A DNA stretch of 8,883 nucleotides from Desulfobacteraceae bacterium (GTDB lineage: Bacteria; Desulfobacterota; Desulfobacteria; Desulfobacterales; Desulfosalsimonadaceae), in the NCBI GenBank assembly GCA_027353395.1, contig DAIEHU010000090.1, forward strand, positions 1 to 8,883, in the 5' to 3' direction. The translations under genes were made by a program, and so were the position numbers. Positions 6,163 to 8,883 of the stretch are shown piece by piece. The notes under the pieces were generated by a model, which saw only the letters and a list, made by a program, of their open reading frames with translations, made no database searches and was not told where the DNA came from. The stretch's first letter is position 1, and the number at the start of each line of letters is the position of its first letter.

Positions 6163-7498
6163 AAAAACACCGCCTAAAATGGCCGCGCTGATCCGCATGA
6201 TGAAAATTTTAGACTATCAGGTGGCGCGATGCTCCCGGTGCGGCGCCTGCCAGTCGGTTTGCCCGCTCTATGACGTCACCCGGAACGAAAGCGATGTGGC
6301 CCGAGGCAAACTCATGCTTTTAGATGGGCTGACGCGCACGTTTTTCAACCACCCGGAAGGGGTGTCCGAACGATTGAACCGTTGCCTCCTATGCGGTTCG
6401 TGTGCGATTGCCTGTCCCAGAGGCGTCAATACGATTGAAATTTTTATGACCGCCCGATGGATCATGTCCGGCTATCGAAGGCTTTCTCCAGTAAGAAAGG
6501 CTTTTTTCCGGAAGGTGCTGGCAAACCCGGCCCTGTTTGATCGGCTCGCGGAACACGGGGCCCGGTGGCAGGGCCTGTTTCTAAGGCAAAACAGCCCTGC
6601 GCCGGGGGCATCCCTCGGGAATCTTGTTTCTCCGCCGCTGTCCCATCGCAATATCGTCCCCCTGGCCCCGGCGCCGTTCCATAAAATATTCAAGCGTACC
6701 ATACCGGCGAAAAACAGTTCCGGGATGCGAGTGGCGCTTTTTACCGGATGCATCATTGATAAAGTCTATCCCCATGTGGCGGACGCCATCGTAAAGGCGC
6801 TGGAACATCACGGGGTGAACGTTACAGTCCCGGAGGCTCAGGGATGTTGCGGCATCCCCGCCTTGTCTTCCGGAGAGCACACCGCTTTTGCTCAGATGGT
6901 CGCTGACCATCTCACCCCCTTTGATCCGTCCGGATTTGATTATCTGGTTACCGGCTGCGCCACCTGCACCGCCACCATCAAAACCCTGTGGCCGGCTTTT
7001 TTTAACTCCCGGTTTGTATCCACGACCGCGAGCCAGGAATCCACCGTCCGTTGTATTTCTGAAAAAGCCCATGATATCAATGCGTTTTTGGTTAATATCA
7101 TGGGCGTTACATCTGCCGGGAAACCGCCCTTTAACGCCCACGCGCCGATTCTCACCTATCACGATCCCTGCCATTTGAGAAAAACCCTTGGCGTTTTTTC
7201 GGAGCCCAGAATCTTGATCTCACAGAATTCCGCATACCGGTTCATGGAAATGTCCGGCGCGCAATCCTGCTGCGGCATGGGCGGCAGTTTTAATTTAACC
7301 CATTATGATCTTTCCGGAAAAATCGGCGAAAAAAAGGCCGCCAATATTGAAGCTACCGGCGCGGGTGTGGTGGCCACAGGCTGCCCGGCTTGCATGATGC
7401 AATTGTCGGACATGCTCGCCCGCCGGGGGAAAAATATCCGCGTGGCTCATGCGGTGGAAATTTACGCGGAAAAATTAGCGTTCGCGGACGGCGTTTAA
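6143..7498 (+). CDS. GlcF/LutA/HdrD-type iron-sulfur oxidoreductase subunit
   Basis: This 451-residue soluble protein is built for electron transfer. Two ferredoxin-type [4Fe-4S] motifs come first: C30-C33-C36-C40 and C81-C84-C87-C91, each CxxCxxCxxxCP. Two CCG domains follow, with C203, C235-C236, C272 and C275, then C343, C376-C377, C414 and C417. All expected cysteines are present. The order matches the iron-sulfur subunit of glycolate or D-lactate oxidases (GlcF, about 400 residues) and relatives such as LutA and HdrD. No transmembrane segment is evident, unlike membrane-bound ETF-linked homologues. The start is ATG 6143, preceded by AGGGGA (6131-6136) at six bases; extending to the in-frame ATG at 5882 would overlap the ligase by 281 bases and is unlikely. 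The usual FAD-linked oxidase partner (GlcD) is not in the window, so its redox partner and substrate are unknown. It overlaps the ligase, hence one operon. Confidence 0.93.
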   Translation: MSMDPFKKTPPKMAALIRMMKILDYQVARCSRCGACQSVCPLYDVTRNESDVARGKLMLLDGLTRTFFNHPEGVSERLNRCLLCGSCAIACPRGVNTIEIFMTARWIMSGYRRLSPVRKAFFRKVLANPALFDRLAEHGARWQGLFLRQNSPAPGASLGNLVSPPLSHRNIVPLAPAPFHKIFKRTIPAKNSSGMRVALFTGCIIDKVYPHVADAIVKALEHHGVNVTVPEAQGCCGIPALSSGEHTAFAQMVADHLTPFDPSGFDYLVTGCATCTATIKTLWPAFFNSRFVSTTASQESTVRCISEKAHDINAFLVNIMGVTSAGKPPFNAHAPILTYHDPCHLRKTLGVFSEPRILISQNSAYRFMEMSGAQSCCGMGGSFNLTHYDLSGKIGEKKAANIEATGAGVVATGCPACMMQLSDMLARRGKNIRVAHAVEIYAEKLAFADGV

Positions 7499-7767
7499 CC
7501 TCTTTGAAACTCATATTTTTTAAATAGGTTAACCCATAATCCGAAGAACCTAAAAAAAGAAATCCTGTTGACTTTTTTCTAAATTAATGACTCTTAATAA
7601 TTCCAAACATCGTTATATGTCCGCTATCTCTCCAGACGATGTCCGAGTGAAACTGTCATTCTGTCAGTATCCATCAAGAATCTATTCCAGTGTCGCGTAG
7701 AATTTGAAACACCGTTGACAATCAATCTTATTAATTTTTTGTGAGCATGGTTCCCGGAGGATAACAC

Positions 7768-8883
7768 ATGGAAGTGAAAAGACCTGTCTTTTATCAGGAT
7801 GTGGAAAAATGCGTGGATGATGTCATTCGCAAGGTGGGGAAAAAAATTGTTTTCGGCATGCCGCTGGGCCTGGGAAAGCCTAACCAGTTCGCCAACGCGC
7901 TATACCGAAGGGCCAAAGCGGATCCGTCCATAAGCCTCACCTTTTGCACCGCCCTTTCCCTTGAAAAGCCCAAAGGCGCCAGCGATCTGGAACAAAAATT
8001 TTTGGGCCCGTTTGTGGAAAGAAAGTTTGGCGGCTACGTGGAGCTGGATTATATGCTGGACTTGCGCAAGGGCCAGTTGCCGGAAAATTTTGAACTCAGG
8101 GAATTTTACGCCAAAGCGGGCTCCTATCTAAATGTGGACCATACCCAGCAGAACTATATCAGCTCCAACTACACCCACGCCTGGCGGGATTCCATTGATG
8201 CAGGCATCAATGTGGTGGCTCAGATGGTCAGCAAAAAGGAAATAGGCGGTGAAATTTGCTACAGCATGAGCTGCAACCCTGAAGTGTCGCTCGATATCGT
8301 GCCCGCCATGCGCGAACTTGAGAAAAACGAGGGCCGCAAAATCGCCATTATCGCCCAGATCAACCAGAATCTCCCCTTCATGTACGGGGATGCGGTGGTA
8401 AAGCCGGAGGTGTTTGACGCAGTGGTCGATGCGCCGGTTTATTACACCCGCCTGTTCGGGGCTCCAAAAATGTCCATCACCACGCCGGATTACATGATTG
8501 GCATGTATGCCAGCACCCTTATCAAGGATGACGGCACCCTTCAGATCGGCATCGGCTCCCTGGGTGACGCACTGTGCTACGGACTTCGTATGCGCCATAC
8601 GCAAAATACGGAATACCGGCGGTTTTTAAACGATACCGGCATTCTCTCAAAATTCGGTAATGTGATTGACCGCATCGGCGGCATCGCCCCTTTTGAAGAA
8701 GGCATCACCGGATCCACCGAAATGCTGGTTGACGGCTATCTTCACCTCCTCAACTGCGGTGTGGTGAAGCGAAAAACCTACAACAATGTCCATATCCAGA
8801 GGCTTGTCAACGAAAAGAAAATCACGGAAAAAGTGACCCCGAAAACCCTTGAGTATCTGCTTGCGGCCGGTGCGGTCAGTCCG
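7768..8883 (+). CDS. acetyl-CoA hydrolase / CoA-transferase family protein (partial, C-terminus off the right edge)
   Basis: This family moves coenzyme A between acyl groups (acetate, succinate, butyrate, 4-hydroxybutyrate) through a glutamyl-CoA thioester, or hydrolyses acyl-CoA. The 372 visible codons are fully open. Family landmarks are LQIGIGSLGDAL (258-269), matching the glycine-rich block before the catalytic region, and STEMLVDGYLHLLNCGVVKR, in which E318 aligns with the catalytic glutamate. That glutamate lies later than I recall for the 4-hydroxybutyrate CoA-transferase (near 238) or AarC (near 294). This suggests a longer variant, with extra residues between the glycine-rich block and the glutamate. 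The start ATG has a good site, CCGGAGG (7754-7760), at seven bases. A 269-base spacer separates it from the iron-sulfur gene; no clear terminator or promoter is visible there, so operon membership is undecided. Transferase or hydrolase and the substrate cannot be told. Confidence 0.88.
   Translation, partial: MEVKRPVFYQDVEKCVDDVIRKVGKKIVFGMPLGLGKPNQFANALYRRAKADPSISLTFCTALSLEKPKGASDLEQKFLGPFVERKFGGYVELDYMLDLRKGQLPENFELREFYAKAGSYLNVDHTQQNYISSNYTHAWRDSIDAGINVVAQMVSKKEIGGEICYSMSCNPEVSLDIVPAMRELEKNEGRKIAIIAQINQNLPFMYGDAVVKPEVFDAVVDAPVYYTRLFGAPKMSITTPDYMIGMYASTLIKDDGTLQIGIGSLGDALCYGLRMRHTQNTEYRRFLNDTGILSKFGNVIDRIGGIAPFEEGITGSTEMLVDGYLHLLNCGVVKRKTYNNVHIQRLVNEKKITEKVTPKTLEYLLAAGAVSP

Noticed and set aside
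7499..7767. TTGACT (7568-7573) and TTGACA (7715-7720) as promoters for the CoA-transferase gene, and GGTTAACC with TAGGTT/AACCTA as a terminator
   Set aside because: Neither -35-like box has an acceptable -10 at 16-18 bases, and the inverted repeat has a 16-base loop with no T tract on the plus strand. A promoter is likely somewhere here but I cannot place it.
8128..8604. Minus-strand open frame of 158 codons inside the CoA-transferase gene
   Set aside because: It is antisense to clear family motifs of the plus-strand gene and shows no protein resemblance of its own.

Overview
The window reads as ordinary chromosome from a Gram-negative anaerobe, most likely a Desulfobacterota (delta-proteobacterial) sulfate reducer or syntroph. 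This assignment is an inference. It rests on the look of GrpE and DnaK, mixed codon use at moderate GC, and an acyl-CoA ligase, a GlcF/HdrD-type iron-sulfur protein and an acetyl-CoA hydrolase/transferase-type protein lying together. There is no marker gene that fixes the genus. I see no transposase, phage gene, CRISPR array, integrase or tRNA.

Layout. Bases 1-1104 (minus strand) hold tilS, the tRNA(Ile2) lysidine synthetase, whose C-terminus runs off the left edge. The 634-base spacer 1105-1738 between tilS and grpE is not empty. It carries a signal recognition particle RNA gene at about 1290-1540 (plus strand), complete with the domain IV core and, unexpectedly, a 5' Alu-type domain closed by an 11-bp helix between the two ends. 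That makes it the large, Bacillus-like form rather than the small 4.5S form. Between this RNA and grpE are a TTGACA box and a perfect 16-bp palindrome.

Bases 1739-4314 hold grpE (TTG start) and dnaK, a two-gene chaperone operon closed by a strong intrinsic terminator at 4341-4380. Neither hrcA nor dnaJ is adjacent, and no CIRCE operator is visible.

Bases 4507-7498 form a second operon: an AMP-forming acyl-CoA ligase overlapping by 20 bases a soluble protein with two [4Fe-4S] ferredoxin motifs and two CCG domains. An AT-rich inverted repeat lies on the candidate promoter. After a 269-base spacer, a CoA-transferase / acetyl-CoA hydrolase family gene starts at 7768 and runs off the right edge with its catalytic glutamate already present. 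Together these three suggest carboxylic-acid activation, CoA exchange and electron transfer, but the substrate cannot be read from the sequence.

I did not find a clear new biological system. The most notable item is the large-type SRP RNA in what looks like a delta-proteobacterial context.
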